Shown: piece after piece, positions 1 to 6,745 of the stretch
Layout: every line of letters begins with the position of its first letter
How positions within the stretch are numbered: the first letter of the stretch is position 1
Assembly (NCBI GenBank): GCA_017939945.1
Contig: JAGAZS010000286.1
Coordinates: forward strand, 1-9,463
DNA length: 9,463 bases
Direction: 5' to 3'
DNA from: Schwartzia sp. (in: firmicutes)
GTDB lineage: Bacteria > Bacillota > Negativicutes > Selenomonadales > Selenomonadaceae
Translations under genes and position numbers: made by a program
Notes under the pieces: model-generated
What the model was told of the DNA's origin: nothing
The model's input: only the letters and a program-made list of their open reading frames with translations
Databases searched by the model: none

Positions 1-1
1 C

Positions 2-214
2 AAGTCCGGTACCATGCACGAAGCTACCGGCACATATTTTGCGCAGCTTCCTCATTGTTATGTCATTATCGAAAACGTTCCCTGCCGCCAGTGCGCGCAA
101 TGCGGCGAGATTGTCTATTCGTCGTCAGTGATGGAAAAAATTGACGAGATTCTCGACGGACTGGAAAAAGTCGCGAGCAAAATCTTCATTATGGATTACG
201 CAACTGCGGCATGA
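2..214 (+). CDS. YgiT-type zinc-finger protein, 5'-truncated by window edge
   Basis: The reading frame is open from base 2, before the first ATG at 14, and encodes KSGTMHEATG and onward. The visible pattern is a Thr-rich strand, a hydrophobic strand (CYVIIENVP), then CRQC and CAQCGE followed by a helix (VMEKIDEILDGLEK) and an end of the type IFIMDYATAA. This matches the C-terminal part of short YgiT/MqsA-type zinc-finger proteins, in which a first CxxC knuckle precedes this segment. I therefore infer that the true start and first CxxC lie just left of the window. The CAQCGE knuckle would complete the zinc site. There is no HTH domain after the zinc finger, unlike full MqsA antitoxins. In many genomes such short proteins sit next to a RelE- or DUF4258-like partner and may be antitoxins. 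No partner is visible here, so that role is only a suggestion. Confidence 0.72.
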   Translation, partial: KSGTMHEATGTYFAQLPHCYVIIENVPCRQCAQCGEIVYSSSVMEKIDEILDGLEKVASKIFIMDYATAA

Positions 215-258
215 TTTTTTCATATATACTTTTGCAATCCAAAAAGGAGTGATGCAAT

Positions 259-1350
259 TTGGACATTATCCGTGTGGAGAACGTGTCGAAAGGGTATCCG
301 AATCATCCGGTGCTTCAGAACCTTTCGCTCACGCTCAAAAAGGGCGAGTGCTTCACCCTACTCGGGCCTTCCGGCTGTGGGAAGACCGTGCTTCTGCGGC
401 TGCTCGCCGGATTCGAGTCCGCCGACGCGGGGAAGATTTTTATCGGCGATACGCTGGTGAACGACCCCGAGGCGCGGATTGCCGTGCCGCCGGAAAACCG
501 CGGGCTCGGCGTCGTGTTCCAGGACTATGCCGTCTGGCCGCACATGACCGTTTTCGAGAATGTGGCGTATCCTTTGAAGATCGCCGACCGTCCGAAGGAC
601 GAGATCAACGAGCGCGTCATGCGCATGATCGACATCGTCGGCATGAAGGGGCTCGATAAGCGCCTGCCCTCGGAGCTTTCCGGCGGCCAGCAGCAGCGCG
701 TCGCATTGGCCCGCGCCCTCGTCGTCGATCCGGCGCTGCTGCTCCTGGACGAGCCGCTTTCAAACCTGGACGCGAACCTGCGCGAGGAAATGCGCTTCGA
801 GATTAAGGAACTGCAGCGGCAGCTCGGCGTCACGGTGCTCTACGTCACCCACGACCAGGAAATCGGCCTCGCCATTTCCGACCGCGTGGCCATCATGAAC
901 GCCGAAGGCGCGATCCAGCAGATCGGCACGCCCTGGGAAATCTTCGAGAAGCCGGTCAACCCCTTCGTGTTCAACTTCATGGGCATCGCGAATTTCATCG
1001 ACGTGCGCAAAGAGAACGGCGCGTTCCTCGTCGGAAAAGGCAGCCAGCCGATTCCCTGGGAAACGCCCGCGGGCGACGCTGCGGACTGGGTCGCGGCCTT
1101 CCGCCCGTCGGACGTCAGGATCTCCCGCGGCGGCGACGGGCTCCACGGCGTGATCCGCCGCGCGAACTTCCTCGGCGCCATGATGGACTACCTGATCGAG
1201 ATCGACGGCACGCACCTTCGGACGAGCATCGAAACCCATCACGCCATCGCGCAGGATTTGATGTTCAAGGCCGGAGACGAATGCTCACTGTCGTTTTTGA
1301 GCCTGCACTGGTTCGAGAAGGAATCGCTGAAGGGGGTGCTTGAGGAATGA
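259..1350 (+). CDS. ABC transporter ATP-binding protein (FbpC/PotA-like), first ATPase of operon
   Basis: This cytoplasmic ATPase of 363 aa would power an importer of the ferric-iron/thiamine/aminoethylphosphonate group. Motifs seen: Walker A GPSGCGKT at 36-43, Q-loop Q88 in VVFQDYAVWPH, signature LSGGQ at 140-144, Walker B LLLLDEP at 160-166, D-loop SNLD at 168-171 and switch His198 in YVTHDQ. Residues after about 240 resemble the C-terminal TOBE regulatory region. The start is TTG: AAGGAGTG at 244-251 is well placed for it, and MDIIRVENVSKGY is the usual family N-terminus. The overlapping ATG at 252 is in another frame. Two oddities are that Val follows the Walker A GKT where Thr is usual, and that the H-loop is followed by EIGLAI rather than the usual SEAMAL. 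The stop overlaps the permease start (ATGA), indicating translational coupling. Only 44 bp separate it from the zinc-finger gene; a possible -10 (TATACT, 225-230) lacks a convincing -35. The substrate is not determinable from this gene. Confidence 0.93.
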   Translation: MDIIRVENVSKGYPNHPVLQNLSLTLKKGECFTLLGPSGCGKTVLLRLLAGFESADAGKIFIGDTLVNDPEARIAVPPENRGLGVVFQDYAVWPHMTVFENVAYPLKIADRPKDEINERVMRMIDIVGMKGLDKRLPSELSGGQQQRVALARALVVDPALLLLDEPLSNLDANLREEMRFEIKELQRQLGVTVLYVTHDQEIGLAISDRVAIMNAEGAIQQIGTPWEIFEKPVNPFVFNFMGIANFIDVRKENGAFLVGKGSQPIPWETPAGDAADWVAAFRPSDVRISRGGDGLHGVIRRANFLGAMMDYLIEIDGTHLRTSIETHHAIAQDLMFKAGDECSLSFLSLHWFEKESLKGVLEE

Positions 1351-3029
1351 ACACGAAAAGCTCTTTCGGCGTAGCGCAGGTCATCCTGTTCCTGTCCATC
1401 GCCATCCTCGTCATCGTCGTGGCGTTCCCGGTGCTCCTGATCCTGTTCAACGCGTTCTGGGTCGAGGACCATTTCAACTTCTCCGGCGCCATCGACATCC
1501 TGAAGGAACCGGAAACCTTCAAGGCGTTAATGAACTCGCTGATCATCGCCGGCATGTCCACGATTGGTTCCACGATTGTCGGCACCTTCTTCGCGTGGCT
1601 CGTCACGCGGACCGATATGCCGCACAAGCGGTTCATGAAGAGCATGTTCCTCGTGCCGTTCATGCTGCCGTCCTTCATCGGCGCCATGGCGTGGAAAATA
1701 CTGCTGTCGCCGAACGCCGGCTTCATCAACCGTTTCTTCATGGACCATCTCGGCTTTGACGGCCCGATATTCAATCTTTACAGCTATTATGGCATTTCCG
1801 CCGTCGAAGTCATGTACCTGTTCCCCTTCGTCTTCATCCAGGTCTGCGGCGCGCTGGAGCGCATGGACCCGACGCTGGAGGAATCGGCGCGCATCTCGGG
1901 CGCGGGGCTCTTCACCATCACGCGGAAGATCACGATCCCGCTGGTGCTGCCCTCGATCCTGTCCGGCGCGCTTCTGATCATGCTTTACTCGATGGCCCAT
2001 TTCGGCACGGTCGCCGTGCTCGGTATCGAGAACGGCATCTACAACATCCCGGTGCTGATCTATGAGCGCATCCACCAGTCGGGCGGCTCCTTCGAGTCAA
2101 TCCGCACCGGCACCGTGCTGGCCACCGTGCTGGTCATCAGCGCGGCCTGCATCATCTGGGCGCAGCGCAAGATCCTCGGCTCCGGCCACTACCAGATCAT
2201 CGGCGGCAAGAGCTTCCGCCCGATGGAGCTGAAGCTTCGCGGCCTGAAATACCCGCTGATGTTCTTCTGCTTCGCCTATATCGCGTTCACCATCGTATTG
2301 CCCACCGTCGTAATCTTCCTTGTCGGCGGCCTTTCCACCTACGGCCTGTCCTTCACGCCGGAAAACCTGTCGCTGGACAACTTCAAGTTCATCCTGTTTG
2401 AATACGATGTTACAAGAGACGCGATCTTCAACAGCGTCACGCTGGGCCTGACCGCCGCGATCATCACCATGTTCGCCGGCGTCATGATCTCCTACGTCAT
2501 CGTCAAGATGGACGTCAAGGGCAAAGGCATCCTCGAATTCCTCGGCATGCTGCCGTTCTCGGTCCCGGGCTCGGTCATCGCCCTCGGCGTTATCCTCGCA
2601 TGGAGCGGACAGTTCGGAATCAACCTCTACAACACCGTCTGGATCATCCTCGTGGCCTACATCGCCCGCTATATGGCCTTCTCGCTGAAAGCCAACAGCG
2701 CGGCCCTCGAACAGGTTCACGACTCGCTGGTCGAGGCCTCCCGCGCCTGCGGCGCGACCATGTGGCAGTCCCTGAAAGACATCGTGCTGCCGCTGGTCAA
2801 GCCGGGCATGTTCGCGGCCTTCTTCCTGATCTTCCTGCCGTCGCTCAGAGAGCTGACCGTCTCGATCATGCTCTACGCGCCGACCACGCGCACCATCGGC
2901 GTCGCCATCTACACGCTGAACGAAGACGGCGAGACCGTCATCTCCTGCGCGCTGGCCGCCATCGCCCTGATCATCATCATCGTCGGGCAGACGGTCATCA
3001 ACCATTTCACGAAAAAGGAGAGTGAGTGA
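1347..3029 (+). CDS. ABC transporter permease, fused double-domain (FbpB/AfuB-like)
   Basis: This inner-membrane permease of 560 aa has two fused transmembrane halves, as in FbpB, so one polypeptide can supply the whole pore. Each half has an EAA loop that docks onto an ATPase: EESARISGAG...ITIPLVLP at about 178-202 and VEASRACGAT...DIVLPLVKP at about 462-486. Hydrophobic segments include residues 11-37, 62-88, 98-120, 150-170, 197-228, 255-272 in the first half, and 303-330, 362-386, 396-420, 430-450, 484-510, 530-550 in the second. The ATG overlaps the upstream stop; AGGGGG at 1331-1336 is a distant ribosome site, so coupling is probably important. The gene ends in GTGA, overlapping a GTG start of the second ATPase. 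The domain pair and the FbpC-type ATPases point to Fe(3+) or a small phosphonate/thiamine-like ligand. No substrate-binding protein gene is in the operon. Confidence 0.93.
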   Translation: MNTKSSFGVAQVILFLSIAILVIVVAFPVLLILFNAFWVEDHFNFSGAIDILKEPETFKALMNSLIIAGMSTIGSTIVGTFFAWLVTRTDMPHKRFMKSMFLVPFMLPSFIGAMAWKILLSPNAGFINRFFMDHLGFDGPIFNLYSYYGISAVEVMYLFPFVFIQVCGALERMDPTLEESARISGAGLFTITRKITIPLVLPSILSGALLIMLYSMAHFGTVAVLGIENGIYNIPVLIYERIHQSGGSFESIRTGTVLATVLVISAACIIWAQRKILGSGHYQIIGGKSFRPMELKLRGLKYPLMFFCFAYIAFTIVLPTVVIFLVGGLSTYGLSFTPENLSLDNFKFILFEYDVTRDAIFNSVTLGLTAAIITMFAGVMISYVIVKMDVKGKGILEFLGMLPFSVPGSVIALGVILAWSGQFGINLYNTVWIILVAYIARYMAFSLKANSAALEQVHDSLVEASRACGATMWQSLKDIVLPLVKPGMFAAFFLIFLPSLRELTVSIMLYAPTTRTIGVAIYTLNEDGETVISCALAAIALIIIIVGQTVINHFTKKESE

Positions 3030-4102
3030 CGATGGCAGGCTTTGTACGTCTGATCGGCGTGACGAAACGGTTCGGCGACGTCACCGCCGTCAACAATCTG
3101 AACTATGAGATCGGCAAGGGCGAATGCTTCTCGATGCTCGGCCCCTCCGGCTGCGGCAAGACCACGACGCTGCGCATGGTGGCGGGCTTCGAGGATTTGA
3201 CCGAAGGCGCCGTCTGGGTCGGCGACCAGCTCTTTTCCTCGCCGGCGAAAAACCATTACACGCCGCCGGAAAAGCGGAACTTCGGCATGGTGTTCCAGGC
3301 CTTCGCCGTCTGGCCCCACCTTTCCGTCTATGAGAACGTGGCGTTCCCGCTGCGCATCCGCAAGCTCTCCGAAAGCGAGATCGACCAGCGCACGATGGAC
3401 GCGCTGAAAGCGACGAACCTCGTCTCTGCGAAAGACCAAAGCCCGGACTATCTGTCCGGCGGCGGCAAGCAGCGCGTGGCCCTCGCCCGCGCCCTGGCCA
3501 TCAATCCCGACGTGATGCTCCTCGACGAGCCGCTTTCGTCCCTCGACCCGCACCTCCGCGAGGAAATGCGCTTCGAGATCAAGGACCTGCAGATGAAATA
3601 CGGCTTCTCGATCATCTACGTCACCCACGATCAGTCCGAGGCCATGGCGCTGTCCGACCGGATCCTCGTCATGAAGCTCGGCGTCGTCCAGCAGATCGAC
3701 ACGCCGCTGAACATCTACAACAATCCGGCGAACAAGTTCGTGTTCAGCTTCATCGGCCTGTCGAACTTCCTCGCGGTCAATCAGGACGGCGGCAGCGCCC
3801 AGCTTCCGGGCGGCGTTCCGCTGCCGGCGGGCGTCACGGTGCCCGAGCATCTCGCGGGCGAAAGCGTCGTCTCCTGGGCCAGCCGCCCCTCCGAGATCGA
3901 CTTCCTCCCCGCCGACGACCCGACAGGTCTCCACGGCGTCGTGAACCGCAAAGCGTTCCTCGGCGAGATCATCGACTACCAGATCCAGGTCGGCGAGCAA
4001 ACGCTCCGCGTGCAAAAAGGCCGCCGCGACCCTGGTCCCGAACCGGGCGAGAATTGCGCGCTGCGCTTCCTGCGCCCGTTCTGGTACAGGGAAAACGAAT
4101 AA
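3026..4102 (+). CDS. ABC transporter ATP-binding protein (FbpC-like), second ATPase of operon
   Basis: This is a second cytoplasmic ATPase (358 aa from GTG), clearly paralogous to the first one in the operon. Motifs seen: Walker A GPSGCGKT at 39-46, Q-loop Q91 in MVFQAFAVWPH, Walker B MLLDEP at 164-169, D-loop SSLD at 171-174, switch His201 in YVTHDQSEAMALSDR, and a TOBE-like C-terminal region from about 245. The signature reads LSGGGKQR (143-150) where the family normally has LSGGQQQR, so the conserved Gln is Gly. Two starts are possible. GTG at 3026 overlaps the permease stop and lies 5 nt after AGGAG (3016-3020). ATG at 3032 lies 11 nt after the same site. I give the GTG but cannot exclude the ATG. 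The gene is followed at once by a strong terminator, so it ends the operon. Two different ATPases with one fused permease suggest an asymmetric heterodimer. Confidence 0.93.
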   Translation: MTMAGFVRLIGVTKRFGDVTAVNNLNYEIGKGECFSMLGPSGCGKTTTLRMVAGFEDLTEGAVWVGDQLFSSPAKNHYTPPEKRNFGMVFQAFAVWPHLSVYENVAFPLRIRKLSESEIDQRTMDALKATNLVSAKDQSPDYLSGGGKQRVALARALAINPDVMLLDEPLSSLDPHLREEMRFEIKDLQMKYGFSIIYVTHDQSEAMALSDRILVMKLGVVQQIDTPLNIYNNPANKFVFSFIGLSNFLAVNQDGGSAQLPGGVPLPAGVTVPEHLAGESVVSWASRPSEIDFLPADDPTGLHGVVNRKAFLGEIIDYQIQVGEQTLRVQKGRRDPGPEPGENCALRFLRPFWYRENE

Positions 4103-4108
4103 CCGCAC

Positions 4109-4153
4109 GCATAAAAAAACGCTGTCCCGACTTGGGGCAGTGTTTTTTTATGC
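4109..4153. terminator. Symmetric rho-independent terminator after ABC operon
   Basis: An inverted repeat starts 6 bp after the ATPase stop: GCAT plus seven A plus CGCTGTCCC pairs with GGGGCAGTG plus seven T plus ATGC, with a small loop at about 4130-4132. The T-run follows the stem on the plus strand. The A-run makes the same structure usable from the minus strand, although no minus gene approaches from the right here. Confidence 0.9.
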
Positions 4154-4159
4154 TGTCGG

Positions 4160-4188
4160 TTGAAAACTCGCCCCGTATCCGTTAAAAT
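4160..4188 (+). promoter_or_regulatory. Sigma-70-type promoter of the porin gene
   Basis: TTGAAA at 4160-4165, a 17-bp spacer and TAAAAT at 4183-4188 match the vegetative consensus at 5 of 6 bases in each box. It lies just after the ABC-operon terminator and predicts a leader of roughly 55-60 nt before the porin ATG. It is the best-matching promoter in the window, fitting a strongly expressed major outer-membrane protein. Confidence 0.82.
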
Positions 4189-4251
4189 AATAGATACAGC
4201 AAACAATACGAATCTTTACTTCGCTTCATATTATATATGGGAGGAATTCGC

Positions 4252-5571
4252 ATGAAAAAGCTTCTTGTTTCCGCGCTGACGGCGACCCTGCTCGCAGGCG
4301 CGGCCTCCTCCGCGTGCGCCGCGGCAAATCCCTTTGAGGACGTCCCTGCCGACCATTGGGCCTATGACGCGATCGCGCAGCTGGCCGCCGACGGCGTCAT
4401 CGAGGGCTACGGCGACGGCACCTATCGCGGCGATCAGGAGATCACCCGCTACGAGATGGCGCAGATGGTTGCCCGCGCCATGGCGAAGGGCGGCGGGGAC
4501 AAGGCTTTGATCGACAAGCTGGCCGCCGAGTTCGCCGACGAGCTGAACAGCCTCGGCGTCCGCGTCTCCGCCCTCGAGAAGAAGGTCGACAACGTCAAAT
4601 GGCGGGGCACGCTGACCTATGTGTATTCCACCTATCAGAGGGACAATGACGAAGGGCATGATAACGAGCAATATGTCCGTCTCCGTCTTGAGCCGGAAAT
4701 GACCATCAACAAGAACTGGACCGGTCATGCGCGTTTGGATTATAGGACGAGCATGAATACGGCGTCGAATGCCCCCGGCAACGGCGACGACGAATCCGGC
4801 TTTAAGGTCGACCGCATCTGGGCGCAGGGCGACTATAAGAACCTGCAGATACTGCTCGGCAAGCTGCCCTATGTCACCAACGTCGACGGCGGCATGATTC
4901 TCGACGATCCCATTGCCGGCGGCCAAATTACCGTAGGCAAAGAGATCAAAGGCACGCTGACGGTCGGCCGCGCAAACGATCTGTATGAGAGAGACGAGAA
5001 TGGCAATGATATTTGGTACACGGGCAGCTATCAGGCTGTCGAGATTTACAACGACCGCGACTCGAAATTCACCTGGGGCGTCGGATACCATCATTTACGG
5101 AATAAAGAATATTTTACAGATTACCTTGCCGAAGGGGATAAGGACCTGAATATCTGGGAAGTCGGCCTCGGCTCCAAGATTACCGACACGTTGAAGCTGA
5201 AGGGCGCTTACGCATGGAATCCGTCAGTGGACGAAAATTATGCGGACGTCAATGGGAATCTTAATTGGAATACCAAACAGGCCTGGTTCGTCGAACTCGA
5301 CTACAAGGGCGCCGACGAAAAGGACAAGGGCTCCTGGGGCGCGTATATCGCGTACCGCAAGCTTGGCAACTGGGCGGTGATCTATCCGACCTACGACGCA
5401 ATGTTCCCCCAGCAGAAGGGATGGGAGCTGGGATTGGACTATGTGCCGATGAAAAACTTCATGACGACCTTCAAATATTTCCGCGGCAAGAGTATGGCCG
5501 TCGGCGGCCCCGATGCCTCCGAAGATAAAAACGCCCAGAACTTCTACACCGAACTGAACTTCTACTTCTAA
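4252..5571 (+). CDS. SLH-domain outer-membrane porin, OmpM/Mep45-like
   Basis: This is a major outer-membrane channel and tether of 439 aa. Residues 1-24 form a signal peptide (MKK, hydrophobic core, cleavage near SACAA). An SLH domain spans about 26-78 (NPFEDVPADHWAYDAIAQLA ... ITRYEMAQMVARAM). A short predicted coiled coil covers about 83-116 (LIDKLAAEF, VSALEKKVDNV). The remainder, from WRGTLTYVY, has alternating aromatic beta-strand character and ends in FYTELNFYF with a terminal Phe as in beta-barrel porins. In Negativicutes such proteins bind polyamine-modified peptidoglycan through the SLH domain and pin the outer membrane to the wall. I choose the ATG at 4252 because GGGAGG at 4239-4244 sits 7 nt before it; the in-frame ATG at 4237 overlaps that ribosome site and would add MGGIR before a normal signal peptide. 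It is monocistronic, between its own promoter and terminator. The barrel section is visibly less GC-rich than the SLH section. Confidence 0.93.
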   Translation: MKKLLVSALTATLLAGAASSACAAANPFEDVPADHWAYDAIAQLAADGVIEGYGDGTYRGDQEITRYEMAQMVARAMAKGGGDKALIDKLAAEFADELNSLGVRVSALEKKVDNVKWRGTLTYVYSTYQRDNDEGHDNEQYVRLRLEPEMTINKNWTGHARLDYRTSMNTASNAPGNGDDESGFKVDRIWAQGDYKNLQILLGKLPYVTNVDGGMILDDPIAGGQITVGKEIKGTLTVGRANDLYERDENGNDIWYTGSYQAVEIYNDRDSKFTWGVGYHHLRNKEYFTDYLAEGDKDLNIWEVGLGSKITDTLKLKGAYAWNPSVDENYADVNGNLNWNTKQAWFVELDYKGADEKDKGSWGAYIAYRKLGNWAVIYPTYDAMFPQQKGWELGLDYVPMKNFMTTFKYFRGKSMAVGGPDASEDKNAQNFYTELNFYF

Positions 5572-5604
5572 TACTACTTAATATGGCTGGTATATTACTC
5601 CTGC

Positions 5605-5642
5605 CATAAAAAAAGCTGCCCGCCCGGGCAGCTTTTTTTATG
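5605..5642. terminator. Bidirectional terminator between convergent genes
   Basis: CAT plus seven A plus GCTGCCC (5605-5621), loop GCCC, then GGGCAGC plus seven T plus ATG (5626-5642). The stem is perfect. It lies 33 bp after the porin stop and 19 bp beyond the stop of the minus-strand exported-protein gene, so it can end transcription from both sides. Confidence 0.92.
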
Positions 5643-5661
5643 CCTGTATCTCTGATAAGAT

Positions 5662-6012
5662 TTACTCCAGATACGCAGTGGCGTCGGCGTTCAGCGTGAT
5701 CTGGCCGTAGGCGAACAGGTCGAGATCGTACCAGATGATCGAGCTCTCGTCCTCGAACACCGCCATCAGATCCCACATCTTTCCGGGCGTCGGCGCGAAC
5801 GTCACATGGGCGACCTCGCCCGGCATCAGGACCTTCGAGCCGAGAATATCCGGCATCCATTCCGTCGCCTCATGCGGGCTGACGTTCAGATAATAAATCG
5901 GCCGGCCGGTGTTGTTGACCAGATTGAAATCCTGCGGACCGGCGAAAGCGGTGCCGATCATCGCGACCAGCATCAGTGCCGCGAGGGCAAACGTCTTGTA
6001 AAATCTCTGCAC
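5662..6012 (-). CDS. Small exported protein, paralogue 1 of 3, function unknown
   Basis: The product is 116 aa. A signal peptide of about 24 residues (MQRFYKTF, hydrophobic stretch, TAFA before GPQDF) predicts export to the periplasm or beyond. The mature part of about 92 residues has no cysteine. It carries landmarks shared with its two paralogues: QDFxLVNNTGxPIYxxNVS near the N-terminus, W..DILGS, then WDLxAxFEDxSxxxWxxxDL and a final QxTLNxDxTA. The alternating hydrophobic/polar pattern suggests a small beta-sandwich. It resembles short exported proteins that automated annotation sometimes labels argininosuccinate lyase, but nothing here supports that enzyme. The start is GTG (6010-6012) with AGGAGG 7 nt before it on the minus strand; no in-frame ATG fits. 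It is the most diverged of the three copies and is separated from copy 2 by a MITE-like palindrome. A possible -10 (TAAAAT on the minus strand near 6047-6052) has no clear -35. Confidence 0.85.
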   Translation of the reverse strand: MQRFYKTFALAALMLVAMIGTAFAGPQDFNLVNNTGRPIYYLNVSPHEATEWMPDILGSKVLMPGEVAHVTFAPTPGKMWDLMAVFEDESSIIWYDLDLFAYGQITLNADATAYLE

Positions 6013-6060
6013 GATGATTCCTCCTTGATATTTGATTTTTAATATTTTATTTTTCCTGAC

Positions 6061-6226
6061 TAAGGAACCGATGAATAAGTCAAGTCGTGCCCTTGTCGAG
6101 GGATTTTTTCGTTAGGCAAGGAAGATGACGTGAAGGCGTAGCAGCGCTACGTCGAACGCCATCTGACACAGCATAACGGAAAAAGACCCGACAAGGGTGC
6201 GGCGGGACTTGTTCAGCGGTTCCTTA
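6061..6226. repeat. MITE-like long imperfect palindrome with TA ends
   Basis: The segment begins TAAGGAACCG and ends CGGTTCCTTA. The arms stay complementary far inward: excluding the TA, the outer 36 bases of the left arm match the reverse complement of the right arm at 29 positions, including CCCTTGTCG against CGACAAGGG. The tip is the small hairpin GTAGC-AGC-GCTAC at about 6138-6150. TA at both outer edges fits a TA target duplication of the IS630/mariner type. It has no coding capacity. I infer a non-autonomous mobile repeat, probably multicopy in the genome, but only one copy is visible here. Confidence 0.75.
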
Positions 6227-6232
6227 TAAATT

Positions 6233-6264
6233 GTCCCCGCCGATCTGTACATATCGACGGGGAC
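6233..6264 (-). terminator. Terminator of exported-protein paralogue 2
   Basis: Read on the minus strand, GTCCCCGTCGAT pairs with ATCGGCGGGGAC across an 8-nt loop, with one U-G wobble, and is followed by AATTTAT. On the plus strand the wobble position would be a C-A mismatch, so the hairpin is built for minus-strand transcripts. It lies 35 bp beyond the stop of the gene at 6300-6656. The T-run is weak, so termination may be partial. Confidence 0.65.
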
Positions 6265-6299
6265 CAAGAAATAGGAAAGGAGAGTGTTAATCTCTTTAA

Positions 6300-6656
6300 T
6301 TACTGGAAGTTAGCAGTGCCGTCGCCGTTCAGCGTGACCTGCGCAACGCTCAGCAGATCGATGTTGAACCAGGCAAGGCTGCTGCCGTCCTCAAAGGTCG
6401 CCTGCAGATCCCAGTACTGGACGCCGTTCGTCGGGAACATGACCTGAACATAAGAACCGTTCGGCAGAACCTGGCTGCCGAGGATGTCGTTCTGCCAGTT
6501 GTCGGAGCTGGCCGGGCTGACATTGACATAGTAGATCGGGAAACCGGTGTTGTTCACCAGGACGAAATCCTGCGCGCCCGCGAAAGCGACGCTGGACAGC
6601 CCCATGACAAACAGGGCCGCGAGGAAGAACACTTTGAGGGACTTGATTTTCTGCAT
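6300..6656 (-). CDS. Small exported protein, paralogue 2 of 3, function unknown
   Basis: The product is 118 aa. The signal peptide of about 26 residues (MQKIKSLKVFFLAAL ... SSVAFA) is cut before GAQDF. The mature part of about 92 residues lacks cysteine and has the family landmarks QDFVLVNNTGFPIYYVNVS, W..DILGS, QYWDLQATFEDGSS, AWFNIDL and QVTLNGDGTA. GGAGG (minus strand) sits 9 nt before the ATG. Residues 1-42 differ from paralogue 3 at only one position (Gln2 versus Arg2), while residues 43-118 are only about 62% identical (47 of 76 by my hand count). It follows paralogue 3 by 89 bp with no clear terminator between them, so the two may share the promoter at about 7181-7209. A possible terminator follows the gene. 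The domain is not an enzyme I recognise; a structural, inhibitor or binding role is equally possible. Confidence 0.87.
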   Translation of the reverse strand: MQKIKSLKVFFLAALFVMGLSSVAFAGAQDFVLVNNTGFPIYYVNVSPASSDNWQNDILGSQVLPNGSYVQVMFPTNGVQYWDLQATFEDGSSLAWFNIDLLSVAQVTLNGDGTANFQ

Positions 6657-6671
6657 TGTAGATACGCCTCC
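6531..6671 (-). repeat. Near-identical duplicated 5' block, copy in paralogue 2
   Basis: These 141 bp match 6977-7117 without gaps except for 4 mismatches by hand comparison (one at 6600/7046 and three in the region around the start codon). The block covers the ribosome site, signal peptide and first about 16 mature residues, and stops abruptly where the two genes start to differ. Confidence 0.88.
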
Positions 6672-6745
6672 GTTAAATAATTAATTTTGGTATGGTGATA
6701 TTTGATGGCAAAGACGTGTACCCGACTATGCCTATTACCATCAGC

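Noticed and set aside
2097..4108. Long minus-strand open frames at 2097-3005 (302 codons) and 2909-4108 (399 codons) opposite the ABC operon
   Set aside because: Their translations are rich in Asp, Arg, His and Glu with no family motif, and they lie antisense to clear permease and ATPase genes. They are a by-product of high-GC codon use.
4237..4251. Upstream in-frame ATG of the porin at 4237
   Set aside because: It overlaps the ribosome-binding site used by the ATG at 4252 and would put MGGIR before a normal MKK signal peptide.
4231..5094. Minus-strand open frame opposite the porin gene (287 codons)
   Set aside because: It has no recognisable domain and no ribosome site, and it overlaps a certain gene over its whole length.
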